A DNA stretch of 64,000 nucleotides from Nanoperiomorbus sp963544155 (GCA_963544155.1 CAUUDW010000001.1:1-64000); one strand, 5' to 3'; shown: positions 8,592-17,105, counted from the first letter of the stretch. The notes: generated from the sequence alone by a model not told the origin. Numbers and translations are program-made.

Positions 8592-11486
8592 ATGCATCGA
8601 TACGAAAAGCCACCGATCAAAAAAGTTGACCCCTCTAATGAGTGGGGCGGGGAAGATGTGTTCAGGCTGCCTGAGCCTGATCAGGCGAGTGAATTGACGA
8701 ACTCGCCTCAGCCCGGTGAAGTCGCAAGGGTGGATGAGTCTCCTATTCAGCCTGAAACGACCGGGGCTACACCCTCGCCGGAGGCGGCGGAGGGTGAACC
8801 GTCTTTGGAGCAGATGTCACAACACTTATTAGATATGATTGTCGATCTTGCTGGTAGCGATGACGAGGAGGCTGTAGAGCCACCTCCACTGGCTGCCGCC
8901 AGATGCCTGGCAGAAGCCGTGCCGATAATTAAGGCGGATGACCCGGCTAGGGACGAAGCGATCAGAGGTGTGCTAAATAACTGTCGGCGCTACGACGACT
9001 CTATTGAGTACCACTTGATTAACGACATTTCGAGTCTGTTTAGTGAGCAGGATGTTACTCTGGCTAGTCATGATGGACTGGAGGATCTGACTACAGACTG
9101 CCTGAGCCAAGCGGTGCGAGATCATCGGAATCGATTTGTCGAGCCAGTGGAGTCTATCTCCAGTCCGGCTTACGGCTATTTTATCAGCAAGGTACTAGCC
9201 GATACGGAGTCAGCGAGCGGAGTAAAGGAGCGTCTTGACTGGGAGAATATCAGTCTAGCAGATGTCGCCAGGGCGACTATTCTAGATGATAGATATATCT
9301 GCCTGTATAAGCCCGGCGAGGATAATCCCGAGCTGAAGCGGCAGGTGTTAGATAACACCAAGAGCCTGGTTGATAGTCTAAAGAGCTTGGGCTACGACCC
9401 GCTAGAGGACAAGTGGTTTGTCGAGCGATGTTGCGATGAGAAGCTGGGTGAAGCTACGCAAGAGAATCTACATCAAGCCGGGGTGATCAATGACGATAAT
9501 GTCGCTAGGCTATATGACTATTTGATCAGTAGTGGTAGGGGTATGGTGGCTGTCGTCTCGACCAAGATTTGCCCTGACGCTCCGGCGACCAAATTTTGGA
9601 ACACAGTTGATGTAGATGACAGCTCGGGGCACAGACCGGCTAGTGAGCGGACGTTGGTGCGGTCAGTCGAGATGAACCGCTTCAGCGGTTTTCTAAACTC
9701 GATTAGATCAAGGGGTAAAGACCGTCCTATTAGTGATTATTTTACTGACGGGGCGCCAAACGAACTCTTTATTGAGACCCTGGATCAGAGCTTGAAGCTT
9801 AAAAAAGAAGAATACAACAGTAGCTTTGTGCACGATTGTATCGGTCGTACCCCGATGACGCCACTGATACTGGACAAGCTGGGCGATGTGCAACGGCGGT
9901 CGGTAGAGGCCTATGGTAGCTTGGAGTCGTTTGAAGAGGGTCAGACTTTCTGCGAGGTCATGCAGGAGGGGCGGGAAGAGCATGCTGACCCGGCCAAGGT
10001 AGCGGAGGATATTCGGCATCTTGCTCAGCGTTTTCCATTCTTGCGAGGTACTTATACCAAGCTCCTCCGGCTGGAGTACGATGGCAAGGCGGCTATCCTG
10101 GGCGATGACTACATTGGCGATATCGTCTACTACGATAGTCACGTCGACGATATCATCTGTGATAAAATGACGAGTCGGCAGAAGATCGAGACGATAAAAC
10201 GCCGCCTGGATACATTACAACGGTATGATTTATTTAATGGCGACAGAGCTCGGACGACCAACTATGCCGTCTTGGTGGGGGAGAAAGAGGGGTCAGGAGA
10301 ACTATTTGACGATCTGGCCGATGTGGCCGAGCTGAGCGAAGAGACCAAGCAAAATCTGGTAAAGGTACTGAGAACTGGCAATTTCTGCCATATTCGCTCG
10401 TTGGAAGAGCTGGAGAATTACCGAGCGATCGTTTCGGAGCGGCTTTGCGACGACTTGATTAGTGGTGAGAGAGATGAGGTTGTCAAAGCGGCTCGCTTCA
10501 TTATGCGACCGGATAGACCAAGTCGCACCCTGGCGGCTTATGATCTGAAGCACCTTGCTGAGGCCGGTGCATTGACTATTAATGACCGGGCGGTGATGCT
10601 GCTACGCAAGAAGATAAAAGATGCTAAGAGCGCCGAGGATGTCCTGCGGGTGATTCAGAACTCTCCCTTGTGTACACCGGTAGTGGGTGACGACGGAGTG
10701 GCTCGGGTCACTAAGATCGAGGGTTCGGAGTCCGACCTGATGGATAAGCTGACTCGCTTTGTCACCGACGATTGGAACCGGGCTCTATTTGACCCGAGCG
10801 CCGACAATGATGGGGTGGAGCGTACTCAAATAGCTGATGACCAAGGCGAGGGCAAGATTGACGTGGTTAAGCTGAATGGCGCTCCTTTCAATATTCTCAG
10901 TCATACTATCTACATGTTTGGTAATGCGAGTATTTATAACGCCTTGATGAAAGACCCCGGTGTCTGGAATACGGCTCGGGGATCATCAACTATCTCGGCC
11001 AGCTGTGTCAGTAGCGATTATCTCTATTATCTGGAGGATAATAGTCGTGAGGGGGTAACGCTAGGTTTTAACAATATTAGCTACGGCGGTATCATCGGCA
11101 TGTGCCCGCAAGACGCCTATCTCAGTGGCAACTTCTTGCCTAATATGTTTAGCATGCCTCTGACGACCTGTGATGAGTTTATCAAGCGGTGCATTAGCAA
11201 GCGGGAACAATCCGTGGCGGGTGAACTGGATACGATGCACTATAACGAGGTGGGGCTATTCCGTAACTCCGGCGATCTAAATGTCCGACATGGCCGTCTG
11301 CAACCGTCCTATATTGTGGCACACGGTGCCGATGTGGTGGTGATTAACGACAACAGCAAGAAGTTTGCTCGGTACTTCGGTATACCGATAGTGTTGATCG
11401 ATGATAAGGCGTACTATAGAAAAAATAATTTCGCTTACTATAATAAGAATAGGCTAAAGGAGGCAAAGCATGAAAAGCAGCAATAG
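8592..11486 (+). CDS. Large unknown protein, GPT-repeat family, cassette 1
   Basis: 964 residues, no signal peptide; function not recognised. It is a paralog of the protein at 52342-54999 along most of its length. Shared blocks include KICP..P.TKFW, LGDDYIG, LEELENY.A.VSER, DDWNRALFD, GAPFNILSHTI and a C-terminal block YNEVGL - HGRLQPSYIVAHG - KFARYFGIPIVLIDD (near residues 880-945). It also carries SDYFTDGAPNELF, the motif repeated in the giant protein at 2033. The STIS-S block followed by YNEVGL loosely recalls ADP-ribosyltransferase motifs, but that is only a guess. Its 3' end overlaps the small gene at 11470 by 17 bp, implying translational coupling. The start is ATG 8592, after a -10 element. 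Confidence 0.75.
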   Translation: MHRYEKPPIKKVDPSNEWGGEDVFRLPEPDQASELTNSPQPGEVARVDESPIQPETTGATPSPEAAEGEPSLEQMSQHLLDMIVDLAGSDDEEAVEPPPLAAARCLAEAVPIIKADDPARDEAIRGVLNNCRRYDDSIEYHLINDISSLFSEQDVTLASHDGLEDLTTDCLSQAVRDHRNRFVEPVESISSPAYGYFISKVLADTESASGVKERLDWENISLADVARATILDDRYICLYKPGEDNPELKRQVLDNTKSLVDSLKSLGYDPLEDKWFVERCCDEKLGEATQENLHQAGVINDDNVARLYDYLISSGRGMVAVVSTKICPDAPATKFWNTVDVDDSSGHRPASERTLVRSVEMNRFSGFLNSIRSRGKDRPISDYFTDGAPNELFIETLDQSLKLKKEEYNSSFVHDCIGRTPMTPLILDKLGDVQRRSVEAYGSLESFEEGQTFCEVMQEGREEHADPAKVAEDIRHLAQRFPFLRGTYTKLLRLEYDGKAAILGDDYIGDIVYYDSHVDDIICDKMTSRQKIETIKRRLDTLQRYDLFNGDRARTTNYAVLVGEKEGSGELFDDLADVAELSEETKQNLVKVLRTGNFCHIRSLEELENYRAIVSERLCDDLISGERDEVVKAARFIMRPDRPSRTLAAYDLKHLAEAGALTINDRAVMLLRKKIKDAKSAEDVLRVIQNSPLCTPVVGDDGVARVTKIEGSESDLMDKLTRFVTDDWNRALFDPSADNDGVERTQIADDQGEGKIDVVKLNGAPFNILSHTIYMFGNASIYNALMKDPGVWNTARGSSTISASCVSSDYLYYLEDNSREGVTLGFNNISYGGIIGMCPQDAYLSGNFLPNMFSMPLTTCDEFIKRCISKREQSVAGELDTMHYNEVGLFRNSGDLNVRHGRLQPSYIVAHGADVVVINDNSKKFARYFGIPIVLIDDKAYYRKNNFAYYNKNRLKEAKHEKQQ

Positions 11487-11754
11487 CGAACCGCAACCGA
11501 ACCAGAGACGAGATGACGAGCGACGCCCTGAAGGTCGTGGTCCGGTCTTCATCGGCTACAACGAGGAGTTTGATAGCAAGCTCAGGGAGAGTGCTAAGCG
11601 AGACTTGATCGAGAGTAGCTTACTGCAAGACACTCTAATGAAGATCTACCGAGGTGAGTTTGATAAGCTTCGACCGAAGGATCGGTCGCAGCAGGAAGCT
11701 GACCGAGAAGAGTCCGATACTAAAGCCAAGAGCAATTCTGATGACAAGCAGTAA
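11470..11754 (+). CDS. Small charged partner protein of cassette 1
   Basis: 94 residues, very polar, with GPVFIGYNEEFDSKL in the middle and an acidic/lysine-rich tail. Function not recognised. The ATG lies inside the end of the 8592 gene, behind AGGAGGCAAAGC, so translation is likely coupled. The small gene after the paralogous large gene (54980-55300) has the same overlap and a similar block (SPVLGYYPAEEQAML), so the two small proteins are probably homologous partners, chaperones or antidotes of the large ones (inference). Confidence 0.75.
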   Translation: MKSSNSEPQPNQRRDDERRPEGRGPVFIGYNEEFDSKLRESAKRDLIESSLLQDTLMKIYRGEFDKLRPKDRSQQEADREESDTKAKSNSDDKQ

Positions 11755-11832
11755 ATCAGTCTAGCCGTCATGACAGCTAGAAGTCGGGTTGCTGACTGGT
11801 TTAGCTGTGACCGATTGGCGGGGCGGTCGTGC

Positions 11833-11838
11833 TATAAT
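11833..11838 (+). promoter_or_regulatory. -10 element (TATAAT) of rnpB
   Basis: TGCTATAAT lies 6 nt before the first base of the P1 helix of RNase P RNA. No consensus -35 is present. Confidence 0.6.
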
Positions 11839-11844
11839 ATCTGT

Positions 11845-12232
11845 GCCAGTTTGCCGGATGGTCGCTGGCGAGGCGATAGCCTCACGAGAGGAAAGTCCGG
11901 GCAGTGTAGAGCAACGACAGTCGCTAACGGCGACCGGGGGCGACCCTAGGGAAAGTGCCACAGAAACGATACCGCCCAGCACCTTTGTTGGTCTCGTACG
12001 AGACGGTTGCGTGCGAAATCAGCGAAGGTGCCGGGTAAGGGTGAAAGGAGTGAGGTAAGAGCTCACAGTCGGATGCGGTGACGCATCAGAGAGGTAAACC
12101 CTGTTGACTGCAAGGAGATCGGGTCACTGGTGGCTCGCCAGCCGATCGTTTTAACCCGCTAGACGTGATTAGCAATAGTCATGGTAGATAGATGACCATC
12201 TAAACAGGACCCGGCTTATAGGCAGACTGGTA
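11845..12232 (+). ncRNA. rnpB: RNase P RNA
   Basis: The catalytic RNA that trims tRNA 5' leaders. Conserved regions are present in order: GAGGAAAGTCCGGGC (CR I), CCACAGAAACGATACCGCC (CR II), GGTAAGGGTGAAA with GGTAAGAGC (CR III-IV) and ACAGGACCCGGCTTATAG (CR V). The ends pair as P1 (GCCAGTTTGCC with GGCAGACTGGT). It is a type A RNA of about 390 nt. The P12 region is extended and contains GCCCAGCACCTTTG, a string shared with the 23S insertion stem. Confidence 0.97.
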
Positions 12233-12240
12233 GACTTAAT

Positions 12241-12270
12241 AAAACACCCTCTAAGTAAGAGGGTGTTTTA
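12241..12270. terminator. Bidirectional terminator between rnpB and rplT
   Basis: A perfect stem, AAAACACCCTCT/AGAGGGTGTTTT, with A and T tracts on both sides fits termination in both directions. Confidence 0.9.
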
Positions 12271-12299
12271 GATTTGATTTAGCGCAACACCCCGGAAAG

Positions 12300-12647
12300 C
12301 TATTTTTGGGTAGCTTTGACGATAGCAGTGAAAGCCTCGGGCTCACGCACTGCTAAGTCAGCCAAGGTCTTGCGGTCAAGCTGGATATTCTTAGCTTTGA
12401 GACCGGCTATCAACTGAGCGTAGGTAGTACCATTCTGCCTGGCGGCGGCGTTGATGCGGGTGATCCATAGGCTACGTAGATCACGCTTGCGGTTGCGCCG
12501 GTCACGAAAGGCGTACTGCAACGCCTTGATGATCCGGGCGTTCGCCAGGCGGAAGCTGCGCCCGGCGCTGTTATGCTTCATGCCTTTGGCTTGCTTTAGT
12601 ACCTTGTGGTGGCGAGCTCTGGCGGTGACACCTCGTTTTACTCTCAT
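12300..12647 (-). CDS. rplT: 50S ribosomal protein L20
   Basis: 115 residues, the usual length. It begins MRVKRGVTARARHHKVLKQAKG and contains FRDRRNRKRDLRSLWITRINAA, both hallmark L20 segments that bind 23S rRNA early in assembly. It is the third gene of infC-rpmI-rplT, 32 nt after rpmI, with AAGGAG before the ATG. In other bacteria L20 represses this operon by binding its mRNA; no such pseudoknot was worked out here. Confidence 0.98.
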   Translation of the reverse strand: MRVKRGVTARARHHKVLKQAKGMKHNSAGRSFRLANARIIKALQYAFRDRRNRKRDLRSLWITRINAAARQNGTTYAQLIAGLKAKNIQLDRKTLADLAVREPEAFTAIVKATQK

Positions 12648-12679
12648 TCTTACTCCTTCTCCATGTAGATTAAATAATT

Positions 12680-12874
12680 TTAGACACCTAGAGCTCGGCG
12701 AATAGTCTGCTTAGCCGAACCATTGATCTTAGTGTCAGCTTTCTTGGCTCGCTTGCTTCGGGCAGTCTGATGGGCTAGCTTGTGGTGGGTGGCGGCGTTG
12801 CGCCGTAATAGCTTGCCGGACTTAGTCAGGCGGATGCGCTTGCTAGTGCCCTTGTGCGTCTTTAGCTTTGGCAT
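12680..12874 (-). CDS. rpmI: 50S ribosomal protein L35
   Basis: 64 residues, the family length. It begins MPKLKTHKGTSKRIRLTKSGKLLRR and is strongly basic. The start codon lies 32 nt inside the 3' end of infC behind AAGGAG, so its translation is coupled to that of infC. Confidence 0.97.
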   Translation of the reverse strand: MPKLKTHKGTSKRIRLTKSGKLLRRNAATHHKLAHQTARSKRAKKADTKINGSAKQTIRRALGV

Positions 12875-13385
12875 GAGGGTTACTCCTTATGATGATATTC
12901 AGGTTGCGACCTGCCATCACCGGCTTATTATCGGCGACGGCGACATCTGACAGCTGATCGAGTATTTTACTGAGTAAATCTCGACCCACCTCAGGGTGCG
13001 CCATCTCTCGACCGCGAAAAATCAGCTGAATCTTGACTTTATCGCCGTCTAATAAGAACTTACGGACTTTGCGTAGCTTGATGTTGAGGTCGTTTTGGCT
13101 AATCTTGAGCCCCAACCGCATCTGTTTGATCTCACTACTATGCGCATTCTTGCGGTTACGCTGCTGCTCTTTCATCTTTTGATACTGGTATTTACCCCAG
13201 TCAACGATTTTAGCAACAGGTGGTGCTGCATTGGGTGATATCTCTACTAGGTCAAGACCGACTTCACGGGCTTTATCGAGGGCTCTCGCAGTAGGCATGA
13301 CACCTAATTGATCGCCGCTTGCACCGATAACACGTAGCTCACGAGCACGGATCTGACCATTTATCCGAATTGAATGATTGGCTAT
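12843..13385 (-). CDS. infC: Translation initiation factor IF-3 (non-AUG start)
   Basis: IF-3 binds the 30S subunit, blocks early 50S joining and checks the start codon. The first in-frame ATG (13298) would lose the conserved N-terminal strand, but the frame stays open upstream and encodes INGQIRARELRVIGASGDQLGVMPT, the standard IF-3 start. No ATG, GTG or TTG occurs between that segment and tRNA-Asn. The best start is ATA at 13385, 5 nt after AAAAGGA, giving 180 residues, the normal length. ATC 13391 and ATT 13370 are alternatives. Rare start codons on infC are the basis of IF-3 autoregulation in enterobacteria. The C-terminal end (RNLNIIIRSNPHAKAKDAQGH) overlaps rpmI by 32 nt. Confidence 0.93.
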   Translation of the reverse strand: MANHSIRINGQIRARELRVIGASGDQLGVMPTARALDKAREVGLDLVEISPNAAPPVAKIVDWGKYQYQKMKEQQRNRKNAHSSEIKQMRLGLKISQNDLNIKLRKVRKFLLDGDKVKIQLIFRGREMAHPEVGRDLLSKILDQLSDVAVADNKPVMAGRNLNIIIRSNPHAKAKDAQGH

Positions 13386-13415
13386 ATAGATCCTTTTACC
13401 TGATATTAGTTTATA

Positions 13416-13490
13416 TGGCTCCGGAGGCCGGATTCGAACCGGCGACCCATTGATTAACAGTCAACTGCGCTACCGCTGCGCCACTCCGGA
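13416..13490 (-). tRNA. tRNA-Asn (GUU)
   Basis: The minus strand gives acceptor TCCGGAG/CTCCGGA, anticodon loop CTGTTAA with GTT, T-loop GTTCGAATC and an encoded CCA. It lies 30 nt upstream of infC on the same strand, with one promoter ahead of it, so tRNA-Asn probably heads the infC-rpmI-rplT transcript. Confidence 0.96.
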
Positions 13491-13563
13491 ATAGTTACCT
13501 AACCACGGTGACTGTCGCCGGGACTTTACCTACCCGGGCTCAATCATCGTGTGTTCGCTCATG

Positions 13564-13593
13564 ATTATAACTAAGTTACCTCTGAGCAGTCAA
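13564..13593 (-). promoter_or_regulatory. Promoter of tRNA-Asn-infC-rpmI-rplT
   Basis: On the minus strand TTGACT (13593-13588), an 18-nt spacer and TATAAT (13569-13564) form a near-consensus promoter. Confidence 0.8.
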
Positions 13594-13779
13594 CACCCCC
13601 CAGCAGCCCAGCTGATGCGTTAGCTAGACTGGCTAGTTATGGCAAAGCGTGGATTGCGTATCTTTTTGCTTAAGTAGCTTAGCGTTATGCATCCTGCTGG
13701 GTGCTGGACAAGCTCACGGTACGATACCTAGCATTATGCTCGCATGGGCAAGGAGGCTGTGCAACCATGCTTGCCATGA

Positions 13780-15282
13780 TCAGCGTATTAGTCGGTGCTG
13801 GCGGAACTGCAATGCTTCGGCGACGTGTTGATCGGTGACTGTATCTGATCCGTCGAGATCGGCAATGGTAGTGGCGACTCGCATGGTCTTGAAATAGCCA
13901 CGAGCGGACAGCCCCAGCTTATCCATGGCGTCATCCAGCAGCTTCTTGGCGGTGGGCGAGAAGTGAATTAGCTGCTGGAGCTGCTTGTTGGATAGGCTAG
14001 CGTTAGGGCAGTGTTGCCGCACTTCGCTGCGACGTCTGGCGTCGACGATAGCCTGGCGCCACTCAGCAGCCACCGGATGATCAGTCGGCGTTGTGCTGGT
14101 CAAATCCTGCCTAGGTACCCGGGCGACTTGAACAAATAAATCGATCCGATCAAGCAACGGGCCGGATAATTTCTTTTGGTACTCCTGAATCATTTTCTGG
14201 CTACAGCTACATTCATGGCCAGGGTCGCCGTAGTAACCACAAGGGCAAGGGTTCATAGTAGCTAGCAGCATGAAGTTGGCGGGATAGGTCGATTTAGCGC
14301 CAGCTCGACTGATATTGATCTGGTGGTCCTCTAGTGGCTGACGTAACGCCTCTAGAGTGCGCTTAGAGAACTCCGGCGTTTCGTCTAGGAAGAGTACGCC
14401 GTTATGGGCAAGCGATATCTCGCCGGGGGCGATGTTAGTACCACCGCCGACCATGGCTACATGTGAGGCGGTGTGGTGAGGCGACCGGAACGGTCGTGTG
14501 GTAATGACCTCGTCGCTCTCGCCGGCCAGCGAATAGAGCTTGGTTGTCTCGAGAATCTCCTGGTCATTTAAGGGCGGCAAGAGACCGGGTAATGCTTTAG
14601 CCAGCATGGTTTTACCTGAGCCCGGTGGTCCGACGAAGAGAACGTTGTGGTGTCCGGCGGCAGCGACTTCGAGTGCTCTTTTAGCCAGCGCCTGACCGTG
14701 AATGTCGTCAATGGAGGGTAAGTTTGTATAACTATTATTTACAACATGATTGTGGGCTGGAGAAATAATGTGTTCGCCGATCAAATGCTCAAATACGCTG
14801 TTAAGAGTTGTTGCTCCTACTACACTAATGCCACTCACCAGGGCTGCTTGCTGGGCGTTGTTGAGTGGCACGATGATACCGGGGTGTTTGGTCGCCTTGG
14901 CGCATTCGGCTAGGCTTAGTGCACCCCTGACGTTGCGTAGTTCACCATTCAATCCTAGCTCGCCGGCGAATAAGACACCCTTAGCAGCCTTAGCCGGTAG
15001 CTGCTTGCTGGCAATTAAGATAGATAGGGCAATTGCCAGGTCAAGGTGGGAGCCGTCTTTAGCGATATTGGCAGGCGCCAGGTTGATGGTGATGCGTTTA
15101 GCGGGGAAACTGAAGCCGGAATTAACGATAGCTGAGCGAACTCGCTCTCTCGACTCAGCAATTGACTTATTGGCTAGTCCTACGATATTAAATGCGGGTA
15201 GCCCCTTAGTGATATCACACTCCGAGACGACTGGTACGCCATCGTAGCCCTTGGCGACTGCGGTTTCTACTCGTGCGATCAT
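13780..15282 (-). CDS. comM: ComM/YifB family AAA+ ATPase
   Basis: 500 residues, the family length. The N-terminal ChlI-like domain starts MIARVETAVAKGYDGVPV and contains LPAFNIVGLANKSI. The Walker A motif is GPPGSGKT, Walker B is GVLFLDE, and the family signatures RPFRSPHHTAS and NPCPCGYYGD with a Cys cluster are all present. In other bacteria ComM is a hexameric branch-migration helicase that helps integrate imported DNA during natural transformation. It is monocistronic, with TATAAT 10 nt before the ATG on the minus strand. Confidence 0.95.
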   Translation of the reverse strand: MIARVETAVAKGYDGVPVVSECDITKGLPAFNIVGLANKSIAESRERVRSAIVNSGFSFPAKRITINLAPANIAKDGSHLDLAIALSILIASKQLPAKAAKGVLFAGELGLNGELRNVRGALSLAECAKATKHPGIIVPLNNAQQAALVSGISVVGATTLNSVFEHLIGEHIISPAHNHVVNNSYTNLPSIDDIHGQALAKRALEVAAAGHHNVLFVGPPGSGKTMLAKALPGLLPPLNDQEILETTKLYSLAGESDEVITTRPFRSPHHTASHVAMVGGGTNIAPGEISLAHNGVLFLDETPEFSKRTLEALRQPLEDHQINISRAGAKSTYPANFMLLATMNPCPCGYYGDPGHECSCSQKMIQEYQKKLSGPLLDRIDLFVQVARVPRQDLTSTTPTDHPVAAEWRQAIVDARRRSEVRQHCPNASLSNKQLQQLIHFSPTAKKLLDDAMDKLGLSARGYFKTMRVATTIADLDGSDTVTDQHVAEALQFRQHRLIR

Positions 15283-15292
15283 GATAGGCCAT

Positions 15293-15298
15293 ATTATA
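15293..15298 (-). promoter_or_regulatory. -10 element (TATAAT) of comM
   Basis: On the minus strand TATAAT ends 10 nt before ATG 15282, giving a near-leaderless mRNA. Confidence 0.5.
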
Positions 15299-15341
15299 AC
15301 GCCAGCTTAAAATGTCTGTACAGGCACACCTCTGTAGGGTG

Positions 15342-15370
15342 TTGATTTATTGACACGAGTTTGCTATAGT
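15342..15370 (+). promoter_or_regulatory. Promoter of tmRNA
   Basis: TTGATT (15342-15347), 17 nt, TATAGT (15365-15370), 11 nt before the mature 5' end. Confidence 0.75.
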
Positions 15371-15381
15371 AGACAGTGTCT

Positions 15382-15799
15382 GGGGCTGATAAAAACCTTG
15401 ACGGATGAACTTTAACAGTTTGATCGGCGAGCAGTTGACAACTTTACAGTCGTAATAAATGCAAAGAATCGTTTGCAAGCCTTTGTCGCCAGTCTGAAGA
15501 GTGCTTTTGCTCCCAAGGCTGTCGCCATGGCTGTTGCTGCCTGAGCTTGTTAGCTTAGAATTATTGGCAGCCCGCCAAGTGACCGACGCACGATAGGTCA
15601 CTTGTGCGTCAGATTATGGTGCTAGGTTATCTCCGGACTCTCTTGCCCCGGGGTTAGCCGAAGTGGAAGCAAGGGCGTCTATCCGTTATCTGAGTAGAAC
15701 TCTTGAGACGGGTTGATGTAGCCATGAGTTCTACTAGGCTTCGTAGATGATCGGATTGTTACCATACGGACGCGGGGGTAGTTCCCGCCAGCTCCACCA
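15382..15799 (+). ncRNA. ssrA: Transfer-messenger RNA (tmRNA)
   Basis: It rescues stalled ribosomes and tags the nascent chain for proteolysis. The 5' end GGGGCTGATAAAAACCTTGACGG and the 3' end GGACGCGGGGGTAGTTCCCGCC...CCACCA form the tRNA-like domain; GGGGCTG pairs with CAGCTCC, and CCA is encoded. The tag frame is clear: from GCA at 15461 to TGA at 15542-15544 it encodes 27 residues beginning AKNRLQAF and ending AVAMAVAA. If the resume codon is GTA at 15452, just after CAGTC, the tag is 30 residues. Most bacterial tags are 8-15 residues (E. coli 10), so this one is long. Its alanine-rich end fits a ClpX-type degron. Confidence 0.97.
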
Positions 15800-15858
15800 G
15801 ATGTGATTTCGGCAATGAACTAATATATGTGCGTGGTAAAAAATACTAGCCGGGGTCG

Positions 15859-15887
15859 TTGACATGGCTGAATTGGTGCGGTACTAT
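15859..15887 (+). promoter_or_regulatory. Consensus promoter for short transcript
   Basis: TTGACA (15859-15864), exactly 17 nt, TACTAT (15882-15887). Confidence 0.8.
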
Positions 15888-15893
15888 AGTGGT

Positions 15894-16010
15894 GGTTGAT
15901 GAGTAAAAAATGTATTCATGAACCGCGCACATACAAAAACAAAAATTATCAACAACAACACAAATCAAATCTCCATGAACGACCCGAATTCTCGCAGCGG
16001 GTCGTTTTTT
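15894..16010 (+). ncRNA. Putative small RNA (or 40-codon mRNA)
   Basis: A strong promoter and an intrinsic terminator bracket about 115 nt. The middle is A/C-rich and unstructured. An ATG at 15899, close to the predicted start site, opens 40 codons (MSKKCIHEPRTYKNK...) that read through the terminator to a TAA at 16018-16020. Coding through the terminator stem makes a small RNA the better reading, but a leaderless micropeptide is not excluded. Confidence 0.55.
15978..16010 (+). terminator. Intrinsic terminator of the short transcript
   Basis: AACGACCCG/CGGGTCGTT stem followed by a T6 run. Confidence 0.9.
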
Positions 16011-16020
16011 GTATGACCTA

Positions 16021-16637
16021 ATTTGTGGCTAGACGTTCAAGCCTGGCTGTCTAGCTAGGCACGACGGTATGGCGATATTTGGTCTCGGCGTTTCGGTTCT
16101 CGGCTTAATGACCCTGAAGAACAAGGTTAGCTTGCCTTCCATGAAAGCGACTGACGATTTGGCATAATTTGCCGAGAGGGTCGGCTTGACGCAGGTTGCT
16201 GATCAAGCTAAGACCAAATGAAATTAAGTGCAGCGTAAACTCGAGACGAGACAATGGCTCTTGGTTATATGCGTAATTTGCAAGAGAGGGCTTGATCGTG
16301 AGCTGGAGCAAGCTGAGAGCGATGATCTCAGTATAAGGCGTTGACTCGGATAATGTGGCTGATGGTAGGACGAGGATTTTCTTGAGAGTGACGTAAGGGC
16401 TGTGTGCTACTTCTTGGAGCGACTACGCTTAGGGCGCCAACATGGCTGGCGGCCGGTACATATTGCGTGGTTGGGTCGATAGTTTGTTGTGGCTGAGATA
16501 TCAAGGGGTCTTGATTACTAGCTAGAAAAACTGCTCATACAATATTTACAACGTTAATTTTGGGCATTATCAAGGATACTGCGTCTTTATAACAGTAGTG
16601 ATGATAAAAAATACAACGCATAGTGAAAGCTTAAGCG
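16021..16637. other. Intergenic stretch without a recognised gene
   Basis: About 620 bp with frequent stops in all frames. A 68-codon minus-strand frame (16105-16311) has no recognisable product and no good start context. Base composition resembles the neighbours. I see no RNA signature here. Confidence 0.6.
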
Positions 16638-16666
16638 TTGACAGCCGGCTATTTGTTTGGTATAGT
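16638..16666 (+). promoter_or_regulatory. Strong promoter of the unidentified large RNA
   Basis: TTGACA (16638-16643), exactly 17 nt, TATAGT (16661-16666). A boxA-like CGCTCTTTAATCT follows at 16717-16729, as in rRNA leaders. Confidence 0.85.
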
Positions 16667-16672
16667 CGACCT

Positions 16673-17105
16673 AAGCTTGTAAGACAAAAACAACTAATCA
16701 AAAGTCCGAAAAAGCTCGCTCTTTAATCTAAAACAAAAACTGACAAATATAAATTGTCTGTGTGCCGGGGCGGATCAAGCCTCGCTGAAAGTCATCAGCT
16801 GGTGAGGAGCTTGAGACGCATAGCACGCAGACTAGATCGTGTCACCGGCTGAAGTGAGGAACGCAACCACATAAGACGTTTGTCCACAGCTGAGCGTTCG
16901 TGACAGGCCTGGTAGCTGTAGCGCCACAGAGTCGTGGTGCTAGTGCTACCACTCTGTCACGAAAGCGTTGAGCGTAAGATAAAATCCAATCAGAGGGATT
17001 TTGATCCAGCTCCGCTACACATATGCTCCCGAAAGGGAGCGGTCAGTCGAGGCTTGTCTAGCTTCTGATGTGACCGTGACCCGCGCCCCATTTTGTTTTT
17101 AGTGG
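16673..17105 (+). ncRNA. Unidentified large structured RNA (about 430 nt)
   Basis: No credible reading frame, but a strong promoter and dense helices. A leader with a boxA-like site is followed by TCTGTGTGC pairing with GCACGCAGA; CAAGCCTC with GAGGAGCTTG; TTCGTGACAG with CTGTCACGAA, enclosing GGTAGC/GCTACC and GCGCCAC/GTGGTGC; AAAATCC/GGGATTTT; and GCTCCC-gaaa-GGGAGC. GGGGCG (16767-16772) can pair with CGCCCC (17084-17089), closing the whole, and a T-rich run (17091-17100) follows, so the 3' end is probably near 17100. It is not RNase P, tmRNA, rRNA or SRP RNA by their conserved motifs. Function unknown; the ends are estimates. Confidence 0.7.

Noticed and set aside
8592..11486. ADP-ribosyltransferase call for the large cassette proteins
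   Set aside because: Only an STIS-S block and a later NEVGL recall the family. The order and spacing cannot be confirmed by eye, so no function is assigned.
16105..16311. 68-codon minus-strand frame
   Set aside because: No RBS, no promoter and no recognisable sequence; it sits in a stretch full of stops.
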